Assembly (NCBI GenBank): GCA_034698045.1
Contig: JAQGAU010000365.1
Location: 1-29,915, forward strand
Source: Paramacrobiotus richtersi
Lineage: Eukaryota; Tardigrada; Eutardigrada; Parachela; Macrobiotidae
Direction: 5' to 3'
DNA: 29,915 bases
Shown here: positions 9,754 to 20,656 of the stretch, in pieces
Numbering within the stretch: the stretch's first letter is position 1
How the letters are laid out: the number at the start of each line of letters is the position of its first letter
Translations under genes and position numbers: made by a program
The notes under the pieces: model-generated
Database searches by the model: none
The model's input: only the letters and a program-made list of their open reading frames with translations
What the model was told of the DNA's origin: nothing

Positions 9754-12066
9754 TTAGTGCATGTCGGCCTGAACCGACACGGCCGTATTCACAGTCTCGA
9801 AACGATCTCGCGTTTCTTCGCTGTGCTCAACCATTTCTGCAAAAACAATACGCCGTCAACACCCAGAAGCTCGTGCATAAAATCAAAGATCCGTTTCAAG
9901 GTTTGTAGCCTCTCGTTCGGGTGAACGATCCATGTGCAAGTACAGAACCAAATACGTAAGTCGCTAAGCAGCTGAGCACCGCATCGGGTAGATCGACATT
10001 AATCATTTGGCTACTCACTAGCGCTAATTGCTCTACTAATCGCTTCGTTTTCCATATCCCGCTCCGCCAAACCATTTTCCGGTTCCAGGCGCAGTTCCTC
10101 CCCAGCATGCAATTCTTTCCAAGCTCTTTCGGTTAAAATCCGTCTGCAAAAATTACATTTCAAAAACAGAAGAAATTATTTAGCGTACATCAGGAACGAA
10201 CCTGGACAAAGTAGAATATTCTGGCGGATCTGACACTCCATTTTTCTCCAGTAGTTCACCAACCAAGTAATTCAAGGTCATTAAATCCATCTGTGAATCG
10301 CGGCCGTCCTCGCAGACCACTATGAGCAAAACCGTACACATGAATTTCCGTATGTCGAAGTCTTTTCTGAATCGTTATAACTTATTCCCATCGCTTGCTT
10401 ATGCGATTTATCGTCTAACCTTTCACAGCCAAACGCACGGCTCGACAGAAGTCTATCTCCATCTGGAGAGCCTCCTCGGACGGCTTCGGTGCACCAGGGA
10501 AAATAATCAACACGACGCTAATATTGTCCACTGATCCCTGCAATGCGCCGCCATATGAGACTGATCAACGGGCACTCAAGCGTCAAAATCACGTACCATG
10601 TCCAGGCATAGATCCACAAGCTCCCCACATATCCGCTCCAGATCGTCGGTCACCGCTAGCCACGACCTAACGATTTCATCCACCGTGTCGTGCTCCAGAC
10701 GGTCCCAGACGCCGTCACTGGCCAGGAGGATGAACTGATCCTGCGAGCGCCGCTTCCAGCGCAGAACGTCCGGCAGAGGACTGATCAACTGCTCCACTGG
10801 ACTCCGCTTGTGGGCCAGTTTGTAGATGAAGTCACCCAGACTGCGGGACATGGCCAGCTTCCAGACGCGGCCCTTCCTGACGCGCCCGCCGGCCGCTTCG
10901 ATCCGCTGCTTCTCCTCCGGGTTGTCGGGCTTGTGGTCACGCGTGACTACGGTCACGTTGTCTCCTGAGACGATGAGACCGCGGCTGTCACCGCAGTTAG
11001 CCAGATAGATGGCGTCGGGCGACACGAGCGCGCACACGGCCGTCGAACCAGACCGATCGGTTCCCAGCAGCACCTCGTCTAGCCACAGCTTCAACATCTC
11101 CGTGTCCAGCTTAAAAAATAACTATTCGAAACATTCGCGACAGTGACACGTTATAACCTTATTCCTTTCGTAAACACCGCAGCAAAATGATAATACGTAG
11201 GGACAGTCACAAAATTTGTCGGGAAATACTTTCACAAACGGATGAAGAAAAATAGGATGCAAACGAAAAAGCAGCAACTACAGTACTATAGAAGTACTAT
11301 CAACTAACAGCACTTTTTTCGTCAATATATAAAAATAATTAATTGTTTTTGATGGCAACATTTAATCATTGTTACAAATTACCGTCTCCTGGCCTACTGC
11401 AGAAGGATAGTGCCGTAATGGTACAATATGTATATAACATCTAAGAATTTTGCATGACTGAACATACCCAATACAGAAATTAAAAAAATACAATAAAATA
11501 AGAATTTGGAAGCTAGAAATGCGCCTCATACGCAAGTCACGACAAGCACAGCGTAAACAGACATATATATTCACTGAATCTCATAATGAATATATTATAA
11601 TTATATGAATAATATTCATCCATATATTATTCATTATTTGTATATATTATTTATATAATTATTCATTATGCGACAAGAGTGATCGAGGGTTACCAATGGC
11701 ATCGAACATCAGGCCGTCTTCGCTCACCTTCAGAAATCCCTGAATTATTCCGCGCTTGATCAATTCTTCTTTCTCCTCAACTGACAAACTTCCATCCTCA
11801 AGAGGCTTCAGTTCGTCGAGAACGAAGCGATGCAGGTGATTGGCGCAGTACTGGCTGATTCGGTCTCCGCCGTGCCCGTCGAACACTCCGAAGAAGCTCC
11901 ACGAATCCAAGGGAGCTCCCAGCGTGGTTAGTGTCGTGCACGTGTCCTCCATGGTCTTCCGGTAGCCCTGCATGGAACAGGACACGAAGCGGACACCATT
12001 CCCACTGCCCGACGTGTAGTGTTTCTTCCGTTCTGGTCGCTCGTTCAGACAACTTCCCTTCGCCAT
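9754..12066 (-). CDS. PP2C-type Ser/Thr phosphatase, PPM1A/B-like
   Basis: Six exons (11728-12066, 10597-11109, 10420-10537, 10202-10319, 10019-10143, 9754-9836) join in phase to 431 residues. Introns are 618, 59, 100, 117 and 182-bp class, GT-AG. The PP2C core is complete: residues ~31-41 SMQGYRKTMED, D63-G67 in DGHGG, DRSGSTAV, NCGDSRG, TRDHKP, MSRSLGDF, ASDGVWD with D245, and VDNISV with D288. These supply the metal-coordinating aspartates, so an active Mn/Mg-dependent phosphatase is expected, probably cytosolic or nuclear. In animals PPM1A/B dephosphorylate stress-kinase, TGF-beta and other signalling substrates; the substrate here is unknown. The C-terminal helical region (exons 4-5) resembles PPM1A/B. 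The last exon is the least certain. If its intron is retained, the protein ends at a TAG (10011-10013). Two broken copies lie upstream at 5.9-7.4 kb. Confidence 0.9.
11576..11675. repeat. AT-rich imperfect palindrome in PP2C intron 1
   Basis: The arms CATAATGAATA and TATTCATTATG bound a stretch of about 95 bp that is nearly all A and T, with several nested inverted segments (ATGAATAATATTCAT among them). It lies within the 618-bp first intron of the PP2C gene. It is likely a cruciform-prone simple repeat or a small MITE remnant. Confidence 0.6.
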
Positions 12067-12510
12067 CTCGATATGACATAAGACACTAAGGCTTCCACGA
12101 ACACCATTTAGAGTATCGTGGATTTATTCAGCGCAGTTTCAGGGTGGTGGTCAGAAGCAGAGAGGACAGATTCGAAAGTAAAACTGGAATGTGAATTTTT
12201 TCTCATGAACTACATTTCAGACAGACGTTCTACGCCGAAACTACGCTTTTTGGCTGTTGTGCGTTGCATTATTCAGAGACAGGAAAAGTTGCAGCTGCTT
12301 CAGGATGTGGTCACGCCCCGCAGAGAGCTGCCTGGGCGACTTCGAGGGCGGGTGGCTTGATGCAAATCCTGAACCGAAAGTGATTTCGGATTCTGTACCA
12401 AAAGTGAATGCGCCAAATGTAGACTGGCACAACAATTTCGCTTCAGTCTTCTTTTCCTATTGCCTGCAAGAATTCTAATAGGGTAGAACTGGCACACCAA
12501 ATCAAATCCA
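12067..12510. other. Upstream region of PP2C / downstream of the RING ligase
   Basis: This is the 5' flank of the PP2C gene on the minus strand. Short frames exist on both strands without recognisable content. No clear TATA box is seen. The right part grades into the duplicated segment beginning at about 12510. Confidence 0.4.
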
Positions 12511-12647
12511 TGCGTATTTTAAGTAAATACGATCACGATAATCGTATACACTGGCTCAGCCACTTCCCTAATCCATTGCCCAGAATTCGTATAATTATGT
12601 AGCATCATGTGCGAAATTTACGGATGCACGTGCACGTTTGCCTTTTT

Positions 12648-14652
12648 TTACATTTCAATTTTTTTCAGACATAAAGGACACAGACTGTGCTGCATTAACC
12701 AATCTTTCAAACAATCCTTGTGGAAAGAATGCCCACATGGAAGCGCAACAAATTCACCTTTACCTTTACCATTACACAACACACACTCAAACTCCCCTTC
12801 CACACTGACCAACGAACTCAACACACAACGGCGAAAGCACAGCATTTCATTCCGTTTCCGCTTGTTCATCACCACATGCCGGAGATTCTCCAAGTACATG
12901 TACAGCGACGTGATATGCACGGCAATCTCCAACATGACCACCACGCTGATTCCGCTCCAACGGTGATAAATCTCCCATAACGCTGCCACATTGGCAAAAC
13001 ATCCAACAATACCGCAGCGACTGAAGAAATTCAGGAAATCCTCCCATGCTTCCAGAAATCGGATGATTTTATGGAACGCCTTAATCGCACGATTATCCCA
13101 GGTGTATTTTAAATGTATTATATACAGTATTGGTAATGAAAATCCTGATAGAACTGCGTAGAAAAAGAAATGTAAAATACTACTAAAAATCTCCAACGTC
13201 AGCCAGATTCTGAACGGTTGGGTGATCGTGAAAAACAATCCTGGACGACTGGGAGCGAATTCCCCAACAAACCAGTGCATACAAGACGTATACAGTTTAT
13301 ACGTGAATAACAATGGTAAAATGGATGAATTCAACACAGTTATAATGAGCGGCGGAAACGGAAGGTTTTTATCAATTATCTCTTTTAAAAATCCTTTCGC
13401 TCGACGGGGAATAACGTACAAATAATGCAGGACGCAAAACGTCACCATTAACTTGACCACATCGATCAGCTGCCGTGAGACGCTGGGTTTGGTCGCCAAT
13501 CCAGGAACCGCTGTGAATTGGTCCAGTTGCAGATCGTCAATGAACACTTGTAACAAAATCCCCAAATCAAACGCTCGGAAATCGAGGGATAGTGAAATTG
13601 TGTACGAAACTCCCATGATCAGCGCGGTAACGGCGTGCCAACACTGTATGCAGAGATGGGTGCATCCGGATAGAAAGAAACTAAATCCCCAAAAGGCGAC
13701 GATGCTTTCGCATGACGCACGAAGAATCAAGGATAAAAGGAAATTCTGAAAGTATTTTTTAATGTTGTGGTGACTGTACCATCCGGATAGAATCTCCCGA
13801 ACTGGTGGACGAGCGGAAAATACAATAATGACGATTTTTGTAATCCATACTTGAAAGTATGTGCTGGATTCTGTTCGGAAAGGCACAGCCGGGAACAGAC
13901 AATGCTGTACATAGGAATACAGCAATCCGCATTTCATCCACGTGAATCGCAGTTCAAAATGACGATAAAAATAATCTCCAAAATAAATCAACAGGAATAT
14001 TGTCAAAAATAACAGTTCGACGATGGATGCAGTAAATAAAAAGATCCAGTACCATCCGTGACCTTTGACAAATTCCCCTTTCCGTGCATTCCATACGTCA
14101 TTCGGGTTGACAAAAAATGAGTAAAAAATCCACGGATACTGTAGATAATTCCAGAAAAACAATTTCTGCAGTAATTTCAATTTCGCGACATATTTCTCCG
14201 AAAGGTCACCATGGGAAATCAAGACATGACTCCAGATTTCTTCCACGGAAACTTGTACAATCCGGAAGATAATCAGCTGCAGAAACGGTACAATATAATT
14301 CGGCGGCCGGAAAGGTTCAAATCGCGTCAAACTAACGACGGAGTTAAGGAACAAGGAAAGCAGCAGAATCCCGCTGATTTCTCCCAGGCCGAGCAGAAGA
14401 CGGTAATGTTGGGTGGGGAGGAATTTGACGGCGGTCCACGTGGCAAACAGGACTAGAGAAAGGGATAGCGGTCAAGTGGGAGAATGTTTCTGCGGATTTG
14501 TGTGATTGTTTACTCAGGGATTCCTTGAATGTGAAGGGATAGAGGCCGGCGTTGGGTGTGGCCCACTTGCGGAGAATCTTTTCCTGGAGGTAGAGGACTG
14601 GGGTGCGGCCCACGATATCGACGAGTTTGTTCGATAGAGCCAGGGCAATCAT
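12648..14652 (-). CDS. Multipass membrane RING-H2 E3 ubiquitin ligase
   Basis: Two exons (14514-14652 and 12648-14452) flank a 61-bp GT-AG intron (CTGA|GTAAAC ... CTCTAG|TCC) and join in frame to 647 residues starting at the ATG 14650-14652. Most of the protein is hydrophobic, with roughly ten or more predicted membrane segments. The extreme C-terminus is a RING-H2 domain: C603, C606, C619, H621, H624, C627, C638, C641, with only six residues after it. Polytopic ligases of this type (the TRC8/RNF139, RNF145, gp78 and HRD1 groups) usually sit in the ER and act in ER-associated degradation or sterol control. Length and layout fit the TRC8/RNF145 group best, but I cannot assign an orthologue. 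It is divergent from Elongin-B and shares its upstream region. A ruined copy lies at 2.65-3.77 kb. Confidence 0.88.
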
Positions 14653-15466
14653 TTCTAATATGGTTTTATACGATTTTCCGAAGCAAAAGAAGCAAATTAG
14701 TATATATATAAAAATCAATCAGGCGGAGAAAAAAAACCAAAATAAAAACAGATCAAATTTGTTTATTAATTTTATGGTCTACAAAGTTATTTGCAAGCAA
14801 GCACTTATTGTCTGGTTACCCTGGAATCGCCACGTTCGATCAGATCGTAGTGAGTTTGACTGACTGACTGACAAAAACAACGATAACGTGATATAATTTT
14901 TATACAGAGCACGTGCTATCGTCAACTATGATAACAATCCTAATAATACTATATTCCCGAGCCAATTTTTTGCTGAACTGTTTTTAGTATAATTATTTTC
15001 GTTTTTACGAGTTTTTAAGAAATTTTTTATCGAGGCATTAAATACCTAATACGACATCACAGTACATTAAGGAAAATATGATATTACGTATTTAATACAG
15101 TATCGTATCATTATTCCGCAGATATTTTGAAATAATACTCCACGCGTTTCGGGAGCCCGTTCTTCGCGGAATGGAAACCGGAAATGCATCGCCAAACATA
15201 CAGAAAAACAAGGGACAAGCGAAAATGAAGAAAACCCGAAGTGAGCTTGTGGGTAAAAATGACAGTAAAACAACAGAAAATTACTGATGTGCATTGTTTG
15301 GTTGGATGTCGTTACTGCAGCTGATTAACAGTAAATCCAGTCATTCCATTTACTTTTTTATTCGTTGGAGAATGTTGCATTTGTACGAGTGAAAAGGAAT
15401 CGGCGATGCTTGCAGCCGGAAGTATGTAATTTATTAACAATGCTATCGCCGTTGTTGTAGATAAAG
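14653..15466. promoter_or_regulatory. Shared divergent intergenic region of RING ligase and Elongin-B
   Basis: The two start codons face away from each other across 814 bp, so both promoters must lie here. No TATA box at a convincing distance was found. The left duplicate (about 3780-4107) keeps several short blocks: CGATCAGATCG (14837-14847), ACGATAACGTG, TACAGAGCAC-TGCTATCG, TATTCCCGAGCCAAT and CGACATCA. An alternating TA run lies at 14700-14710 and a GACT triple repeat at about 14857-14870. Shared blocks may reflect only common descent. Confidence 0.5.
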
Positions 15467-16397
15467 ATGATGCCGCAAACGCCCCAAGTGCACATCATTA
15501 TTCGCCGTAAGAAACTGACGCATTACATCAGTTTGAATGAGCTGGCAACGTTTGAGGACGTCAAGAAGGAAATCGAACGATGTACCCAGGTGAACTATAA
15601 ATTTTATTCGCACGAAATTAAACATCCTTTGTGTCATAAAAGGGTTAATTTATCTTTTTGGATGTTAAAATCTCCGAATTTGTATTGTACATTCTCATTG
15701 CTATGTACATCGTAAAGGCGAAAACGTAGAGCAAGGGCTAGTCTATCGGAATACGAAAGATCTCTCATCATAGTAAAACCATACAACGGTCGAAAGCACA
15801 TGAGAGAAACGCACATCTCAGTAGTATTTTCTTTTTATTTTGTGAACCAAGTTATACATTATTAAAAGTACTCACCAATCCTTTTTAATATCAGATTCCA
15901 CCGGAACACCAAGCGATTTATTTCAGTCTGAACGGAGACTTGATGAACCCGACTTTAACGTTATACCAAAGCGGATTTCCGGCTGTACGTCATCCACCGA
16001 CTAATCCAGCGGTATTCTACGTTAGTTTCCGACAAATGTGTAAGTACCGCTAACAAAACACTTTGGAATTTATGCACTGCATCGAAATATTTCCACGAAA
16101 ACGAAGTATCGATGCACAAGATTGAAAGGTCACGTAGGATAACCTGACACGCATACGAGCTTTTATGATACGAAACTAAAACGCAATGAAATGAACGAAA
16201 TATGCTGAATAAGATTTGATATTTTTTAAGCGGATTTGAAATTCGAAACTGTGGAAGTGAGCGATTATTCCCGACCACCCATCGAAGTGCCCCACATCAT
16301 CGAGGGACCCGGAGCGGCACCCGCGACCTTTCCCATTGCTGATTATGCCCACAAACTGCTGCAGGAACTGGCCATTAAACATGAAATTCGTCGATAG
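15467..16397 (+). CDS. ELOB: Elongin-B (transcription elongation factor B subunit 2)
   Basis: Three exons, 15467-15589, 15895-16039 and 16231-16397, join in frame to 144 residues (donors CAG|GTGAAC and ATGT|GTAAGT; acceptors ATCAG|ATT and TTTAAG|CGG). Elongin-B is a ubiquitin-like protein that pairs with Elongin-C. The pair bridges Cullin-2/5 to VHL- and SOCS-box substrate receptors and also joins Elongin-A in Pol II elongation. The match is over the whole length: the opening beta strand IIIRRKKLTHYI, the helix FEDVKKEIERCTQ, then the second half LYQSGFPA, and the tail FETVEVSDYSRPPIEVPHII, which parallels the family's PF-SSPPELPDVM tail. It is about 25 residues longer than the usual 118, with a short N-terminal extension and an extra C-terminal helix (YAHKLLQELAIKHEI). 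Sequence is diverged but order and motifs fit. Confidence 0.85.
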
Positions 16398-17054
16398 TCT
16401 GTTTCATATTACCAAGATTTTATAATTGTGTATACTCATGCACTTATATCTTATTGTCGTGAAAGTTTTACCGAACCTGCTAGAAAACCAGGCCGGATCT
16501 AGAAGAAATCGAAAGAGCATGGAGAGGGTATTGTAGACCTTTTGTTTTCTGGCTATAGAAATGCGCAAAAGATTGCTGTATATTAAACGTTACATTTGTA
16601 TACTAAAAAGATTAAGGATGGAACCAATCAAAGGCTCTTATAAACCGAACAGGATAGAATATTTATGAGGACAATTCTCCACGCATTATTCCCTGAATGT
16701 ACTGCCCATACACTACGACTGTCGGCTACTAAGCTGGTAATGTGTTTCCAGACATACGCTGCAGACAATCGCCAGTATTATCAATATACAAATACAGTAG
16801 GTTATAGAATAATGTCCGAAATTGTTATGTGTTGAAAAACTTCACAAGAAACCTTCAAGTAGGTCAACGATTCTAGCCGGCCAACATACAACGCTTTCTT
16901 GCTAGCATGGCTACTTCCGGTCGGGGTTTGTACCGTATATTCTGGGCCACAATGAAAACCCGAACCGGGTTATAATGGCGGACAACCTGAAGTTTGGACA
17001 TACATTCTACATCATCTTTTCTTTCACATTGGAAAAAGACAAACATTTCTGACT
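16398..17054. other. Intergenic stretch between Elongin-B and the DMAC2 3' end
   Basis: No gene is supported here. A 66-codon minus-strand frame (16873-17073) has no recognisable content. Its left part has weak resemblance to the sequence around the acceptor of the last DMAC2 exon, which may mean that the tandem repeats starting at about 17055 extend further left. Confidence 0.35.
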
Positions 17055-17305
17055 GCGAATACGAAAATTTCACATTTTAACAACCACACAGTTAATTACG
17101 CAGCATTTGATTTCCTGCGCTCAGTTAAGAAATGCTAAAGTACATTCCTTTTTTAGTACACTAAAACAGCGGTTGCAACAATCGGTTCTGTATTTTACTA
17201 AATTATTTTATATTTATTATCATTTATTTATTCATTATTTTACTAAATTAGCGTGTACTATATTTCACTAGATTTTCCCTGATACTTGTTTACCCGCTGC
17301 GTTGG
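17055..17305. repeat. Direct repeat copy A flanking the DMAC2 last exon
   Basis: About 230 bp from CACACAGTTAATTACGCAGC to ACCCGCTGCGTT recur at 18051-18292 in the same orientation. Long exact strings are shared: GCATTTGATTTCCTGCGCTC, AAATGCTAAAGTACATTCC, TTTCACTAGATTTTCCCT and ACTTGTT. This copy lies downstream of the DMAC2 stop codon and includes TTTATT strings that read AATAAA on the minus strand. Confidence 0.85.
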
Positions 17306-17363
17306 TGGCATGGATGGTCTCTCTTGAGAAGAAGCGTTGAAACCGCGAGAAAACTGTCGTCTT

Positions 17364-17369
17364 TTTATT
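17364..17369 (-). terminator. Likely DMAC2 polyadenylation signal
   Basis: TTTATT on the plus strand reads AATAAA on the gene strand, about 90 nt past the DMAC2 stop codon. More AATAAA copies lie further downstream at 17213-17232 inside repeat copy A, so alternative ends are possible. Confidence 0.5.
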
Positions 17370-17458
17370 TCTCAGTTCAAATGCAATCATAAAAACCGCT
17401 GCTCATTGTTTTCACAACAACTTTTCAGCAGTTGATCAACAACTCTCCGAACGCTGAC

Positions 17459-20400
17459 CTAATCAACACCGTACTTTTTCCTGATGTCTCTGAGCGGTTT
17501 CTCCTTAAGGGCCTTCTGCTCCATCTTCTCCTTGACTAACGCTTCAGAATACACCGGATTACCCACTTCCACCGTATCCGGATGGGCGGTCGTATCAAAC
17601 ACAGGGACATTCAACCGTCGCCACTCCTCTTCGGCGGAGAGGCGTTGCTGCAGCGGGGTGGGGGCGGGGAGTTGGTTTTGATTGTACTCGACACCGATCA
17701 TCTCACAGAACGGGAGTTCATCTTCTAATAAGAGTGCATACAGTTCCTTGTTCTCCACTTTATTCATGTTCTCCAACACCAGGGTCTTTAGGTTCCTGCC
17801 AACATAGACCCCGTGATTTGCAGGTTTACGGAGACATTTTCTTTCTCCACAACAACTATATTTAAAGACTTCTTCCTGCATATGGGGAACATGCAACACA
17901 AGCCGAAGAATACGAAAATCCACATTTAACACCAGCACAGTTAATTAGGAATTATTTGATGTTCTGCGTTCAGTTAGTCAATGCTATCGGACATTACTAA
18001 TTAAATCCACTTCTGAATAGCCGTTGTAACAAATAATAAATTATTTCAACATTTTACATTTTACACAGTTAAGTTGGCAGCATTTGATTTCCTGCGCTCA
18101 GTTAATAAATGCTAAAGTACATTCCTTTTTTTTAGTAAACTGAACAGCAGTTGCAACAATTAGTTTTAATTATTTAGTTACTAAATTATTTTATATTTAT
18201 TATTATTTCATTTATTTTAATATTTTACTAAATTAGCTTGTTCTATAATATTTCACTAGATTTTCCCTAATACTTGTTCACCCGCTGCGTTTTTGGACCG
18301 AACGGTACCACTGCAACAAAAATAATACGGGACGCAGCTGACGAGGTTGCGTACAAGAAATGTTCGATACCGTAGAACAATGGCGCAGAACGAAAAGGAA
18401 TACAGCGCCTCAAGGGAGTATTACGCCTGAAAATGCTAACCGTACTTACAAAAATGCATAGCCGATTTTGCGTTTGCTCGAGGTTGTAACTTTGTTTCTA
18501 ATTTCGCATTTTTAGCTTTGGAGTTTTCAGTTTGCATGCTTGTTGTGGTTTCGGACTAAGTTACTAATTAACCATCTTTCTGCTATCGAAGGACCAACCA
18601 TCTCTTACTGCTACACTTCTAAGTCTGATGATCGTATGCACGAGGACGGGTTTCTCAATAAATAAATTTGCTATTTTTGGTTGAAATATTTCATCTATTT
18701 TAAATACGGGTTTATCGCTGCTTACCGTAAATGGTACAGACACGCTAAGCCCCGCTCGCTAATCTTGGGACATCCGCTTAAATCCAGATATTCCAGCGTA
18801 TTGGACAAAATAAACAATCTCGGCATACACCAGTCATCCACGTCTTTGCAGTTGCGCAGTGTTAAGGAACGCAGATATCTCAAGCCGACTGCAGAAAAAG
18901 AAAACAAAAAATTACTTTGAACTTTATTTGCTCGACATAATCTAGCTACCTACACAGAAAGACAAATGTGGGATAGGTTACATCAACACGGCCGTTACAC
19001 TACGATTCACGCCGAAAGAATTACACACGTTTCCCAATTGGAGATTTTCGACAATATTCAAAACTCAAATGATCGTCTTAGAGAACCAAAAAACATTTTT
19101 ACTTCTTTTACCATAATTATGTATTCTTCTTGTAAATAAATCAGTATCAACTGGAAACAAAAACCTCCAAAACAGAGAAAACGCACTGCCATCTCGTTGT
19201 TGTCAACTAAGAAATTTTCACAAAACAAAATTGCAAAGTACCGCGAAAAAATCCATCGATTTTTTATCAATCGAAAGGATTTTTCTAAATGCAATATAGA
19301 AATTTAATGACGATCCACAAGAAAAACTGACATCAAAGCCGATATGGAAACGTATAAAATTTTCAACAATTCAAGTAGCATAATTATTTTCGCGAGCATT
19401 ATTCAAAATTTGCGAAACAAATAAAAAACAGGTATTTGTGAATTTCAACAAACGATACAGCCGCACATTTAGTATTCATAACAGCAGAAATAAATTAGCT
19501 GATTACTCACCTAAATTTTCAAAACCCTCGTAGAGGATATCGGTGCCGGTGGCATCGATGGCTTCCACGCGGATGGTGTCCATAAATCGTTTGGGTACGG
19601 CGTTTATGTTGCCTTCCTGTTCCCCATACCACCGATCCACGCCCTCGAATTTAACGCGTGCTCCACGACCGAGAAATACATGCGCGCACGCCAGTTCCAG
19701 GCCCAGCTCCTGATTACGCTGCACATCATAGCTACAGAAAAAAGGAAATATTTAAAGAATTTCGACTCATATCCACAATACGAAAGTCTCGGAAAGAGTA
19801 TTAAAAATAAACAAATTATTTATGCTTTATTAAATAATTAATAAACAAATTGTTAATAAAATAAATAAACTATTAAATCATTTATTAAATCATTATTTAT
19901 TATAATATGCTAATTATTATAATTAGAATATTACAGGATTTGTTCTTCGCACAAAGCAATGCGAAAGAAAACGATCCCAAAAATCCTGAATTATAGAAAA
20001 TTTGAAACAGACTTTTTCAAAGTCTTGCAAAAATGCAAACAAAATAATTTAAATGGAGAAAAAATGATTTCTGAAGTGAAGATATCAAACAAGGGAAATG
20101 CGCGTCTCAGAAAAAGGCACACTAACGCTTGTTCCTTCCGCCGTTTAGCCAGACTTCTCCGCTTAAACCACAACGTCACCCCCCGCATCGTCAAATCCCG
20201 TTCCCGCATATGCGCCACCAGGTAGTTAGTCGACGGGCGATTCCTCGCGATAACCTCTGCAAACTCCTTGTTCCACATGGTGACTGGTTGGGGCTGCCAG
20301 CGGTGTTCACGCGGTCGAATGGGCGCCAGCTCCCCCACCAGGGGTCTGCCCACCCCGTACGATCCAAACAGCCGCGGACTGGGGAGGGTGGTCTTGTTGG

Positions 20401-20656
20401 CGATCTCCCGGAGGAGAGCGTAGGCTTCGGGGGAATGCCATCCGGGTACGAGGTCGTCGTCGGGTGAGCTGGGGGTGACGGCGAACTGGGATTCGGGGGT
20501 GCTGGGGGATGGGGCGGCTGTGGATTCGGGGGCCGGAGCGAGGTCCGGAGGGGGTTTGGCCGCTGGGAGGGTTGTGTAGTACAGTAAGGAAGGGTTTAGT
20601 CGAGATAGTGAGGATTGAAGGAGCCGAGGGGAGAAAGGGATCCAGATGTGCAGCAT
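17459..20656 (-). CDS. DMAC2: DMAC2 (distal membrane-arm assembly component 2; ATP5S-like)
   Basis: Four exons (20127-20656, 19511-19731, 18726-18888, 17459-17795) join in phase to 416 residues. DMAC2 is a mitochondrial leucine-rich protein that helps assemble the distal membrane arm of respiratory complex I. Diagnostic stretches are all present in order: GARVKFEGVDRWYG; VEAIDATGTDILYEGFENL; LRNCKDVDDWCMPRL; LDLSGCPKISERGLACLYHL; NLKTLVLENMNKV and LPFCEMIGVEY. Each has a direct counterpart in the vertebrate protein. The N-terminus after the ATG at 20654-20656 is rich in Leu, Ser and Arg with no acidic residues for ~35 positions, as in a mitochondrial presequence. It is much longer than the ~257-residue human protein. 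There is a proline/serine-rich segment (residues ~35-75), another N-terminal stretch and a ~65-residue C-terminal extension. The gene is divergent from MCTS1. Confidence 0.88.
17905..18050. repeat. Diverged copy B of the tandem repeat, inside the last DMAC2 intron
   Basis: The sequence GAATACGAAAATCCACATTT, then AACACCAGCACAGTTAATTAGG and TTTGATGTTCTGCGTTCAGTTAG, follows 17055-17140 (GAATACGAAAATTTCACATT, CACAGTTAATTACG, TTTGATTTCCTGCGCTCAGTTA). It is more diverged than copies A and C and lies directly before copy C. Confidence 0.65.
18051..18292. repeat. Direct repeat copy C in the last DMAC2 intron
   Basis: This copy is strongly similar to 17055-17305 over about 230 bp, including GCATTTGATTTCCTGCGCTC, AAATGCTAAAGTACATTCC and TTTCACTAGATTTTCCCT. 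The partner copy lies downstream of the gene, so the pair brackets the last DMAC2 exon. Confidence 0.85.
18889..19510 (-). other. DMAC2 intron 2 (622 bp)
   Basis: This AT-rich sequence lies between the donor TTAG|GTGAGT and the acceptor TTCTGCAG|TC. No exon-like frame or repeat is evident. Confidence 0.6.

Larger units (their letters stand above)
12510..15745. repeat. Right (intact) copy of the RING ligase/Elongin-B duplicated segment
   Basis: This is the partner of the left block at 2510-4325. The left limit is fuzzy, with shared strings such as CGATCACGATAATCGTA-like and CAGAATTCGTA ahead of the ligase stop codon. The right limit of clear similarity is in Elongin-B intron 1. Both genes in this copy are open and correctly spliced, so it is the functional copy. 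Confidence 0.8.

Noticed and set aside
12607-12980. Plus-strand frames opposite the RING finger
   Set aside because: They are shadows of the conserved coding sequence of the RING ligase on the other strand.
15400-15466. Upstream ATGs before Elongin-B
   Set aside because: An in-frame TAG (15458-15460) precedes the chosen ATG, and the upstream ATGs are in other frames or closed.
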